Below, piece by piece: positions 54,180-63,723 of a stretch of 64,000 nucleotides of DNA. The notes beneath the pieces were generated by a model. That model saw only the letters and a list, made by a program, of their open reading frames with translations. It did not search any database and was not told the DNA's origin. This DNA comes from Eutreptiella sp. 'Long Island Sound 2002' (Eukaryota; Euglenozoa; Euglenophyceae; Eutreptiales; Eutreptiaceae), in NCBI GenBank assembly GCA_964036045.1, contig OZ038385.1:21148813-21212812 (forward strand), given 5' to 3'. A program made the position numbers and the translations under genes. The number at the start of each line of letters is the position of its first letter. Positions within the stretch are counted from its first letter, which is position 1.

Positions 54180-54496
54180 GCCGTCCCGCCCTCTCTGCGG
54201 ATCGAAGGGGCCTCCGGCGTGTTCAACGAGGGCGACACCGTCACGCTGACGCCGGTCATCGGCCCCGCGCAGCTCAACGCCCAGGCCTACGGCAGCTACG
54301 CCTACGCCTGGGCCTCGCAGACCGTGGACCTGCCCAAGCACCGCGTGGCCGACCGGCTGCAGCTGGCGCTCCGGCCCTGGACCCTCCCGCCCGGTCGCCA
54401 CGACCTCAGCCTCACGCTGCTGGACCCGTCGCGGACTTGGGTCGTTCAGAAGGCCTTGGTGGCGGTGTTTGTCACGGCGGCCCCGGAGGCCAACCG
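54180..54496 (+). CDS. Large gene, exon 7 (REJ/PKD-like strands)
   Basis: About 105 residues: LRIEGASGVFNEGDTVTLTP, AYGSYAYAWASQTVDL, LQLALRPWTLPPGRHDLSLT, WVVQKALVAVFVTAAPEAN. Acceptor GTGCTCAG ends at 54179 (phase 0). I set the donor at GTCCTC (54497, phase 2) because joining there gives AAPEAN-RSSGGC, the REJ-type linker pattern (PP-x-GG-x-C). A GT at 54467 has the same phase and is a weaker alternative. Confidence 0.7.
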
Positions 54497-55950
54497 GTCC
54501 TCGCCCCCTTCCTTTGCCTCCACGGCTGTCTTCCCTCCAGGCCACGGCTTAGTAGTGACCGTGACCTATACCGGGGGGGGGGGTCAGAGGCCAAAAAAAA
54601 GTTTGTGTACCTAAAAATCGACCTCCAATTTCGGGCCCCTTTAATAGATTTCTTTTTTTCGTGAGGAAAAATTTTCTGATGTGGGTGGATGGGTGGCTCA
54701 GGTGGAGGAGCCCAGGCTGCCATCCCGCCCCCCCACCCTCCGGCAACACTACAGGGGGGGGGGATTTCGCCAGGGGAGAATTTCGCGGGGAAAATTTCGC
54801 CGTTAAGAAAGGTGGCGAAATTTTCCCCTGGCGAAATTTTGGCGTAACAGTTCCATCCTTCACCACAGCTGCAGGCATTGTGTTTCCTGAGCAGGGCCAG
54901 GCGCGATTACCAATGCGCCTGTGCCTGTTGATGCCTTGAAAAAGAAGCCTGCACCTTCTGCACCAGTTACTGGATCGTCTGCATCAGATTTCATATCATT
55001 TTTCGAAAATTGAGAGACATTTTGCGAGACACATGCTTGCTTGGGGCTTCGGGGATTTCAAGGGTGGCGAAATTTTCCCCTGGCGAAATTATCCCCTGCG
55101 AAATTGTCCCCGGGCGAAATTCCCCCCCCCCCTGTAAGCCCCATGACCTGCTCCCCCCCCTCCCCCCCCCAGCCTGTCAGCAGGGCGCCGCTTCAGCACC
55201 CCCCGGTCTTGTCTTTATTGTCTTTGCCTGAGGAGCGCCCTTAGGGAGCGCCCAACGCAACTGCTCAACTGCCGTCGGTTGGGCAACCGCCCAACGGCTG
55301 TCATTTGCCGCATGAACATCATGAGTGTAAGGTCACTCGCATTGCCTTGATTTTTTTCACTGGGGGGCGCCCTGCTCGTCAGCGCTGGCAGTGGTATCAA
55401 CCCCATACCGGTGGTTGAGAACACTGGTTTCACACTGCGGTCCAAGACGTCCCTGCAAATTGCAGTATCTGGATCCAGGCGTCTCAGAAAGTGCCCCTGT
55501 GACGCCTCAAAACAATCAGAGTGAAGTGTCACGAGAGTCAGTTGGAAAAGTGATATGAAAAAAATATACAAAAATACATTTTTTGTGAGTGTCACGCGAG
55601 TCGCTCGTGAGTCACTCGCGTGAAAGTCGGATAAAAAATAGACAAAAAAGATTTTCTTTTTCTTGATACGATACGATATGATCCGAGACAATATGACACG
55701 ATGTAACATGATGGGACATGTTACTGCACGACACAATACAACATGGCACGATACAATACAGCACAACACGACACGACACAACACCACATGATACGGTATG
55801 GTACGGTTCAATACCATGCCACATTAAGTGACTGACAACACGGAATGATACGATGCATTTCAGTGTCGATGATGGTGATGATCAAAGGGGGTTGGTAGAT
55901 AAAGGCCTCTGGTGCAGATGCCGCATGCCCCATACATTCCGCTTCATCAG
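54497..55950 (+). other. Intron 7 of the large gene
   Basis: Contains the GGCGAAATTTTCCCC motif several times in both orientations (54760-54838 and 55064-55130), forming an imperfect hairpin in the first cluster. At 55660-55815 is a degenerate pentamer satellite (ATACG, ACACG, ACAAT). The same 7 bases GGTCCTC occur at both splice borders. Confidence 0.6.
55660..55815. repeat. Degenerate pentanucleotide satellite
   Basis: About 30 units of ATACG/ACACG/ACAAC-type pentamers with drift. No coding sense. Confidence 0.7.
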
Positions 55951-56317
55951 GTCCTCCGGCGGCTGTGGCGCGGCCGTCTGCATAGATGGCACATTCCTCC
56001 AGTGGACTACCTCCCTCCGTCCCGGGGACGTGTACTGGGCCTCGCAGACCACACAGACCGCGGTCTCCGTGGGTGAGGCCCCCCCGCTCACTTCCACCCT
56101 CTCTGCAAACCTCCCCATGCTCCGCAAGGCCGGTGCTCTGCCGCCGCTGGCATTCCGCTTCGGGTACCGCGTGGAGGGGGTCCCGTACCCGCTCACATCC
56201 GTCACATACCCGGGGGACTGGCGGTACTCAAATCGTACATTGTACCTCCGCTGGGCCCCGGGAGCGCCCCTCCCCATTGTCCCGTGGCAACTGCGGCAGC
56301 CTGTGGGGCCATGGACG
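55951..56317 (+). CDS. Large gene, exon 8 (REJ-like region)
   Basis: Reads SSGGCGAAVCIDGTFLQW, GDVYWASQTTQTAVSV, LPPLAFRFGYRVEG, LPIVPWQLRQPVGPWT. The P-L-x-[FY]-x-F-G-Y motif is typical of REJ modules in polycystin-1-like proteins. Acceptor TTCATCAG ends at 55950 (phase 2). Donor ACG/GTGTGTCCC at 56318 (phase 0) fits exon 9. Confidence 0.75.
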
Positions 56318-56684
56318 GTGTGTCCCCTCAAACAGCCCGTTTGCTGTGTGCAGGGGGTTGGCACGGTTGGGGCTGATGGGGGGGTGATGTTTGTATGCGA
56401 ACGCTTGTGTAGGCCGGATTGTGGGGAATGGGTGTCAGCAATGCGGTTTGGAAGAGATCATTTGGTCTGGGCTTGTGGTGTTGTCGTACATTTGTACCGC
56501 TTCCCTCCTTGGTCCATGCCCTGGTCCTTCAGCCCCAAACCCACCCTCCCTGCATCACATCTACATCTCCCTCCATCTTCGCCTACACGACTGTCAGTGC
56601 TTGTATCACTACCTTAATGGAGGGTGCAGTGAGAACGTAGCAGGGGTGTAGCAGCACTTGCTGAAAGTCCGGCCCGTCCTCCCC

Positions 56685-56905
56685 AGCCCCATCCCCACAG
56701 CCCCGTCCCCATCCCCACAGCCCGACAGCGCATCCCCCGAGCCCCATCCCCACAGCCCCATCCCCACAGGCCCACAGGCCCATCCCCACAGCCCCATCCC
56801 CACAGTTCCATAGCCCCATCCCCCCATCCCCATCCCCATCCCCACATCCCCATCCCCACAGCCCCATCCCCATCCCCACAGCCCCATCTCCATCCCCACA
56901 GCCCT
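56685..56905. repeat. CCCCATCCCCACAG minisatellite
   Basis: Many units of 12-14 bp, all C-rich on the plus strand. The same unit reappears at 57541-57620 and 59585-59675 in the same intron. Confidence 0.85.
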
Positions 56906-57644
56906 GAGTACTCCCCAAGCAGGGTAGGTAAATAGAGGAGGATCGCCCTGGTTGGGTGCCGGGTGCGGAGCCCTGCGACAGGGCCTGGGCACTGCCTTCT
57001 GCAGTGTATTAACGGTGTCGGGTGTAAGCACCTTCGGCACGAAACACCAAGGGGGCGCTGAGTTTTTCAGGAGATTGCCAGCAATTTTTGAGACACTGGC
57101 GGGCGCCCCAGCACCCTCCTCCTCCCCTAACTCAAGCCGAGTCACCCATAGAGTGTTTCCCTTCGGGGAGTAGCCTGTGGGGGTAGCTTTGAGTGCATAA
57201 GGGGTTCAGGGTGCTTCCCCCCTACACCCCCCCCTCTCTCTCCCTCTTTCTTATCCTCAACCGTGCCTCCCCTCTCCCTCTCCCTTGTCCTCATGTGGGG
57301 CCTGTGGCTTGGGGATACGGCTTTGGGTCCCTCGTGCATGTGGCTGTCGTTGGGCCCTTGTGTGACAGCGGGCACCGGCTTTGGGCCTTTGGGAGTAAGG
57401 GGCTGTTCGCATGTCAGAGTCACGGGTTTGGCTGGCCGCGTGGCCTGTGAAGCCAGGATGGCCCTCCCACATAGCGCGAAGCTCCAATCCCAATCCCAAT
57501 TCCAATCCCAATCCCAACCCCAATCCCAATCCCCACAGCCCAATCCCCATCCCCACAGCCCCAGCCCCATCCCCCCATCCCCACAGCCCCAGCCCCATCC
57601 CCACAACCCCATCCCCATCACCCTTGTCCCTCCACCCTGTGCTG

Positions 57645-58050
57645 GTATGAACAAGGGTGGGGAACCTGTTGCTCCGCCCTATGCAGGGGTGCACAGGGGT
57701 GGTGAGCCTGTCCCTCCGCCCTTTGCTGGTGCACACAACAGAGGGGAACCTGTCCCTCCACCCTATGCTGGTGTGAACAGGGGTGTGGAGCCCGTCCCCG
57801 CCTTGTGTCCCTCTGCCCTCTGTTGGTGTGCACAGTGGTGGGGAACGTGTTCTTCGGCTTTGTGCTGGTGCGCACAAGCGAGGGGAATTGCTCCCTCCGC
57901 CATGTGCTTGTGTGCACAAGGGAGGGGCACCTATCCCCCCGCCCTATGCTGGTGCGCAAAGGGGAGGGGAACCTGTCCCTCCGCCCTGTGCTGGTGCACA
58001 CACGGGCGCGGAACGTGTCCCTCCGCCCTGTGCTGGTGCGCGTAGGGGTG
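57645..58050. repeat. 42-bp minisatellite, block 1
   Basis: About ten units. One plus frame stays open and reads as a 14-residue repeat (GEPVPPPFAGAHNR-type). Anchor words such as TGTCCCTCCGCCC recur every 42 bases (57667, 57709, 57751). Confidence 0.8.
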
Positions 58051-58669
58051 GGAGCACCTGGCTCTAGGTACTGTCAACCTTGGGTGCGGCCAGACAAGGG
58101 TGTTGCCAACCCTGGGTGCAGCCGACCTTAGGTGCTGCCAGCTCCGGGTCCTGCCGACTCTCACTTGATCCCCTTGCAACGGCAAGGAAGACTCTTACCT
58201 TGTTCTCCTCCGACGGTCAGGACGGCTCTTACCTGATTCCCCTCTAACGGCGAGGAAGGCACAGACCTTGTCCTAGGGTAGAGTTGTGCAGTGTAGTGTA
58301 GGGTAGGGTGGTGCGGCACGACATAAGGCAGGGCAGAGCAAAGCAAGCCATGGCAGGGCAGTGCAGCGGAGAGCAGGGCATGGCATAGCAATGCAATGTA
58401 GTGCATTGCGGGGCAATGTAGTGCAGAGTAGCACAAGGCATAGTAGTGAAGGGTAGTGTGGTGCAGGGCAGGGCGGTATAGAGTAGGGCACGGTACAATA
58501 GGGTAGGATGGTGCAAGGCGGCAGAGGGCAGAGCAGAGCAAGGCTGGGTAGGGTAGGGCGGGGCAGAGCAGGGTAGGGTAGAGCTCAGTAGGGTGGGCAG
58601 AACGGTAAGTAGGGCGGGGCATGGCAAGGTGGTGCAGCACAATGAGGCCCCCCAAGTCCTCCCCTCAGC

Positions 58670-59215
58670 CTTGTGCTGAGGTGCACAGGGGTAGGGATGC
58701 CTCCCCTTTGCCATGCACAAGAGCATACATGCCTCCGCTTGGCCTTGAGCTGCCGCGCAAGGGGGCAGAAACACATCCTCTCTAGCCTGTGCTGATGTGC
58801 AGAGGGGCAAGAACACCTCCCCTCGGCCCTAAGCGAACATGCATACGGGCAAAAACACCTTCCCTCTGCCCTGCATGGATGAGCACAAGAGCGGAGACAT
58901 TTTCCCTTTGCCCTGTGCTGACATGCACGAGGGTAGACTACCTCTCCTTGCCCTATGCTAATGTGCGCATGGGCAGAGACGTCGCCCCTTTGCCCTGTGC
59001 GGACGTGCATAGGGGTGGGAACAACTCTCCACTGCCCTACGTTGATATGCACGGAGGCAACACCACGTCCACTCTGCCCTGTTCTCACATGCGCAGGGGC
59101 AAGAACACCACCCCTCTGCCCTGTGCTGACGTGCACAGAGGCAGAAACACATTACCTCTGCCCTGTGCTGGCATGTGCCGGGGTGGATACTCCAGCCCTC
59201 TGCCTTGTGTGGCGG
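58670..59215. repeat. 42-bp minisatellite, block 2
   Basis: About thirteen units related to block 1 (CTGCCCTGTGCTGACGTGCA), again with 42-base period and an open plus frame (PLPCADVHRGRNTL-type). Units are more diverged than in block 1. Confidence 0.75.
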
Positions 59216-59895
59216 TGCTTAGCCCAGAGGGTGCAGGAAGGGACGGGCAAGGACAGGGGCGAGGCAGGGGTGGGGGTGTGAGGAGAGATGGGGGCGGGGG
59301 TCGGAGTAGTGCCGAGGAGTGGGTAGAGGCGAGGGACGGCACCCTTGAGGGCGCCGTCCCTCGCCTCGAGTTGAGCCCCCACAATGGCACGGGGCACAGC
59401 CCCACGCAGCCACCCGGCCTATGAATGTGGAGGGCGCAACAGGAGGGTCTGTCAAGGGCCCTAGGAGTACATCATGTGGCATGGCTGGCCGATATGCAGA
59501 GTTGTTAGGGACGCCATCGTGAATCCCCCTGGATGTCTTGTGAGCCTTAAGATCGGCTCCCAAATCCAAATTCAAATGCAAATCCCCAGGCCCGTCCCCA
59601 TCCCCACAGCTCCATCCCCATCCCCATTCCCACAGCCCCATCCCCATTCCCAGAACCCCATCCCCATCCCTCACTACCCAGTGCCTCTCCCACTGCTTCG
59701 TGGTGGTGGTGGTGATGCACGGCTGGCGATTTACGGATGGTGTGGTGGTCCCGAGTGACCGCAACATGACCATCGCTGCACTCCCCCTGTGTTCCCTCCC
59801 CCACAAGCGCAAGCCTGTCCTTGCCCTCCCTCATCCCTCTTCCCATCCCCGTGGCCGTCGCCCCCCCCCCCTGCCCTCCCCACACACATCCGCAG

Positions 59896-60192
59896 GGTTC
59901 CCAAGCCGTACGGACTGTCACTGTCCAGCCCGTCCTATGGCTCGTCGGCCCCACGGGGGCGACCCGCGAATACACAATGCCAGCGCGCACTGTGGCCGTG
60001 CGGGAGCTGCCCGAGACCGAGGCCCGGGTGCTGTCGCGGCAGCTGCAGTCCGAGATCCAGAGCACGGGCCTCTCTCTCGGGGACGTCGCCGCACATGCCC
60101 GGCTCCTCGACAGTCTGCACGCCATTTCGGGGGCCGATGCTCAGGCTCTGCAGGCGGTGCGGGGGGCACTGTTGGGCCGACTGGTGCAGCAG
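59896..60192 (+). CDS. Large gene, exon 9 (end of REJ-like, start of GAIN-like region)
   Basis: 99 residues: GSQAVRTVTVQPVLWLV, then a helical stretch (TEARVLSRQLQSEIQSTG, then DVAAHARLLDSLHAISG and AVRGALLGRLVQQ). The shift from strands to helices suits entry into the helical subdomain of a GAIN fold. Acceptor CATCCGCAG ends at 59895, donor CAG/GTGTGTCCC at 60193. Both are phase 0. Confidence 0.75.
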
Positions 60193-60516
60193 GTGTGTCC
60201 CTCTGTCTGTTTCATGATTGGGACCACATCCATGGCTGTGCTCGACGTCTGACATTGCAGGGCTCTGCCTGGGGGAAGGAGGCTGTGGGGATGTGTGGTG
60301 TGTGATGGGGATTGGGGGCGGTGGGGATGTGTGGTGTGCAACGGGGAGGCGCGTTTGCACAGCTCTCAGCGATGCACTCCTCATTCTCACTGCATCGCGT
60401 TGGCGCGCGCACAAATCTACCGCGCCCGCCCATCGCATGCCGTGTCAGCACGGGGGGCAGCCCCATTAGCCCCTCTCCCCCCCCGACCGTTTGCCATCCC
60501 TGTACTCTTCCTGTAG
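60193..60516 (+). other. Intron 9 of the large gene (324 bp)
   Basis: Starts GTGTGTCCC, ends TTCCTGTAG. Contains a short tandem GGGGATGTGTGGTGTG duplication (60289-60345). Confidence 0.7.
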
Positions 60517-61185
60517 GTCTCCACTTGGAGACAGGGCACTGGTGTGCCCCCCGACACTCCCCAGTACACCGCTTTGGCGGTGTTGCCGCCGCTGCTGTGG
60601 CACTTGTGTCACACGACCGCCGCCGTGCCCCAGTCCATCGTCACCGACGTCGCCACGCTGCTTGAGGCCGTGGCCAATGCCGCGAGCCCCGGCGGACTGG
60701 CACACAACGACACGTCGTACCTGATGCCCTGCGTCCGTCTCTTGCTGCAGCCGGTGACCGCCAGCGCAGCCACAAACGCCACCGACCGCGCCCGGGGCCT
60801 CGCGGCCTTCGACGCGCTCCGGCGGCAGATGCGCGCGGCGCTGCGGGAGGGCGAGTCGCGGGAGTTTTCCGCGCGCCCGCAGTGCGCGGAGGCGGGCGCC
60901 GCATGCGCGCCCGCTGCTGCCCTCTCGGTGCGCCGGGACAGCCCGCATTTCCTTCTACCAGAGGTCGCAGCGCAGGAGTCGCAATGCTATGGCTATCCCA
61001 ATGGGCAGGAGTTATGCCTCCCGGTCAAGACTTTACGCTCGCGGCTGTCCCTCGAGCGCCTCGTTGACCTGGAGATGGGGGTGCTTCAGGGCATGCTCCT
61101 GCAGTCTCCTGCCCCTGTTCCGGAACTGCCCGTGCAGACAGTAGCGCTGTACCCAGGGCCCACTGGCACTGCAGCTCCTGCAGAG
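60517..61185 (+). CDS. Large gene, exon 10 (GAIN-like region)
   Basis: 223 residues. Starts with helices (YTALAVLPPLLWHLCHTT, SIVTDVATLLEAVANAAS) and continues with a Cys-containing part (QCAEAGAAC, SQCYGYPNGQELCLPVK), ending LPVQTVALYPGPTGTAAPAE. Helical bundle followed by strands is the layout of GAIN domains that precede GPS motifs. Acceptor and donor (GAG/GTGTGTCGC at 61186) are both phase 0. Confidence 0.8.
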
Positions 61186-61606
61186 GTGTGTCGCCGGGGT
61201 TTACATGAGGGCAGGACTGACTGTGCTGTGCCCCGCTGGACTTTGCTGCGCCTGACAGACTTGGTGGATCGCAGACCCGGAGTTGGGAGGGTACCGTGCA
61301 TGGCTAAGGCAAGTACGGGAAATCAATGTAATGCGATGCCCACCTCACGAATCCCATGTACTCCAGCACTTTCACAGCCACTAGCCCAAACACATAGCCA
61401 CAACGACACAATGAATGCCATGCCCGTCTCGCCAACCCCATGCAGCTCCGCACTGCAGGGGTCAGTGGGCAGCGGGCCTCCTTTAGTACACTGCCGCGCA
61501 TTGGCAGTGGGCCGTGGTGCGGTGCGGTGCGGTGTGGTGCGGCGCTACACTATGCGTATTTTTTGTGACCGTCCCTTCCATCCACGTCCCGCACTTGTCC
61601 TTCCAG
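61186..61606 (+). other. Intron 10 of the large gene (421 bp)
   Basis: Starts GTGTGTCGC, ends GTCCTTCCAG. Contains two similar stretches around AATGCxATGCCC...CCCATG (61328-61360 and 61412-61445) and a GGTGCGGTGC run. No other feature was seen. Confidence 0.7.
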
Positions 61607-62245
61607 GCTCCCTTCAAAATCAGCAGCCTCCTCCCCGTCCCCGCCACGCTGACCTTCCCTCTGCCCTCCACCGCCGCAGCGCTGGCCCCAGGCTATCAGC
61701 GCCTCTGCGTCGCGACCCCCGACGGCGTGGCCGCGTGGAGCCCGGAAGGCCTCAGCACAGGCACCGCCCCGGCCCCCGGCGGGGGCGAGCGCATCCTCTG
61801 CTCCTCCGACCATTTCACATGGTTCACGGTCATGGATGTGCCGCTCCCCAGCCCCAGCCCCAGCCCAAGCCCCGGCGCCAGCGACAGCCCCCTGCCCGTG
61901 TCCGGCGCCGCGGCGTTCTTCTCGAGGCCCGGCTCCGTCGCGCTGCTGGTGATTGGTGCGGTGGTGTTGCTGTGCCTGTGCCTCGTGTGCCTCGCCCTCT
62001 ACCACCGGCACCGCCGGAGGATTCGGAAGGAGCACCTGACGCTGAAGCAGGCAAGCCTGGGGCTCTCGCCCCCGCAGGCGCACAAGCGCTGGTCGCTGGG
62101 CCCCCCGCCTCTGAACCCCGACCCGGTCGCGGCGGAGGGCAAGGCCGAGGGCGGCATCCGGGACCATAAGGACCTTCCGGGCTACGTAACCCCCCGGAAG
62201 CCTGAAGGGGACAAACCTACGTTTTCGTGGATGCGGCTCGTCAAC
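61607..62245 (+). CDS. Large gene, exon 11 (GPS motif and transmembrane helix)
   Basis: 213 residues. Begins with the last strands of a GAIN-like fold (KISSLLPVPATLTFPLP), then the GPS pattern: RLCVATPDGVAAWSPEG and, 25 residues on, ILCSSDHFTWFTVMDV. The two Cys, the Trp and the H-F-T cleavage tripeptide (about residues 2537-2539) are kept, so self-cleavage between Phe and Thr is plausible. A short S-P linker leads to one membrane helix (SVALLVIGAVVLLCLCLVC), a basic stop-transfer segment (YHRHRRRIRK) and a cytoplasmic tail. Acceptor TCCTTCCAG, donor AAC/GTGTGTCCC at 62246, phase 0. Confidence 0.85.
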
Positions 62246-63018
62246 GTGTGTCCCTCCGCCCGCCTCCCCCGTCCACCCCCCCCCCCCCCCCCTCCCTCCC
62301 TCTCATCACTGGGGCGCAAAAACAGCTGCAGCCTGTCTGCCTGCCACCTGATTGGTTGCAGCCGGCTGCACATCAGGATGCAGAGAACGCAGGGAGAGTG
62401 CAGGTTGTGAAGGTCCGACAAGCTGGTTAAGGGGGATCGGTGGTCTGTCCGTTCACGACTGTAAATACCGGCATTCATGCCTACAGGGGGACGGCAACCA
62501 ATGTTGTGCTGTGTTGGTATGTGGTGTGGTGTGTTGTGTTGTGTTGTGTTGTGTTGTGTTGTGTTGCGTTGCGTTGCGTTGCGTTGCGTTGCGTTGTGTT
62601 GTGTTGTGTTGTGTTGTGTTGTGTTGTGTTGTGTTGTGTTGTGTTGTGTTGTGTTGTGTTGTGTTGTGTTGTGTTGTGTTGCGTTGCGTTGCGTTGCGTT
62701 GCGTTGCGTTGCGTTGCGTTGCGTTGTGTTGTGTTGTGTTGTGTTGTGTTGTGTTGTGTTGTGTTGTGTTGTGTTGTGTTGCGTTGCGTTGCGTTGCGTT
62801 GCGTTGCGTTGCGTTGCGTTGCGTTGCGTTGTGTTGTGTTGTGTTGTGTTGTGTTGTGTTGTGTTGTGCTGTGTTGTGTTGTGTTGTGTTGTGTTGTGTT
62901 GTGTTGTGTTGTGTTGTGTTGTGTTGTGTTGTGTTGTGTTGTGTTGTGCTGCACTCTGTTGTGAACCGACTGCGATTGCACGCCCCTTCTGCCAATTCAA
63001 ACTCTATTGTCCCTGCAG
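62246..63018 (+). other. Intron 11 of the large gene
   Basis: Starts GTGTGTCCC, ends CCTGCAG. More than half of it is the GTGTT/GCGTT satellite at 62520-62955. A C tract lies at 62276-62292. Confidence 0.75.
62520..62955 (+). repeat. GTGTT/GCGTT pentanucleotide satellite with block structure
   Basis: Roughly 85 pentamers. GTGTT units alternate in blocks with GCGTT units (GCGTT blocks near 62566-62600, 62681-62725 and 62780-62830), giving a higher-order period of about 100-115 bp. Its opposite-strand counterpart (AACAC-type) occurs at 63815-63875 in the next intron. Confidence 0.95.
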
Positions 63019-63723
63019 GTGGACGCCGTGCAGGGCATCCCCGATGCGACAATCCGGGAGCCCGCCGTGCCCCAAGGCCACGAGCCCCCCCCGCGCAACC
63101 CCCTCACCCCGCAGTCCTCGCAGCTCGGGGAGCAGCCGCCCGCGTCGCCGCGGTCCCATGCGTGGCCGGCCCCGGCGACGAGCGGGCCCGAGACCGGGGC
63201 CCCGCCCCCGACGTCGGTCGATTTCTGGACCGAAGTAAGCGCCGCTGTGGGCCCCGACGCCCGCCGCCCCGACCCCGGCCCTGACCCGCAGGCACACCTC
63301 GAGAACCTCTTGACCCCAGCGGTGTTGGCCGTACTGGACGTCCCGTCGTACCGCTTCATGGCCGGCCCCGGCCCAGGCCCAGGCCCGGGCCCGGGGTGGG
63401 ACGCGCGCGCCCCGCAGCCGCTGCGGCGCATGCCCTCCCTCGACGCTGCGCCGGTGCTCCCGCACCCCCTGCACCTCCGCCGGGGCTCGGCGCCGGCACA
63501 GCGCGGTATTGCGCTGGACCCCGGGCTGGTGCCGCTGGCGGAGGGCCGGGAGGCCGGGGAGGCCCGCGATTCGCTGTCTTTGGGGCCGGGGGTGTCACAG
63601 GGGCTCGGGGCGGAGGCGGCGATGGCGCAGGCGCGGGAGCAGATGCGGCAGACGCATACGGAGGAGCTGATGGCGCAGGCGCGGCAGAAGCTGGCGACGG
63701 CGCATGCCAAGCTGGGGCTGCAG
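63019..63723 (+). CDS. Large gene, exon 12 (cytoplasmic tail)
   Basis: 235 residues, Pro/Ala/Gly-rich and probably disordered (SQLGEQPPASPRSHAWPAP, GPGPGPGPGPG). It has a few ordered parts (LENLLTPAVLAVLDVPSYR) and a helical, coiled-coil-like end (AAMAQAREQMRQTHTEELM). No PLAT domain or second membrane helix is reached in this window. Acceptor CCTGCAG ends at 63018; donor CAG/GTGTGCGTG at 63724, phase 0. The gene runs off the right edge. Confidence 0.75.

Larger units (their letters stand above)
56318..59895 (+). other. Intron 8 of the large gene, minisatellite-filled
   Basis: Holds a 14-bp CCCCATCCCCACAG minisatellite (56685-56905), CCCAATCCCAAT-type repeats (57488-57540), CCCCATCC repeats again (57541-57620 and 59585-59675) and a 42-bp minisatellite in two blocks (57645-58050 and 58670-59215). 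A degenerate GGGCAGGGTAGTGCA region lies between them (58275-58630). Confidence 0.6.

Noticed and set aside
62440-63238. Open frames reading VLCCVVLCC or TTQHNTTQHN in all phases
   Set aside because: They are translations of a pentanucleotide satellite in intron 11. Five is not a multiple of three, so every frame cycles through the same codons and stays open.
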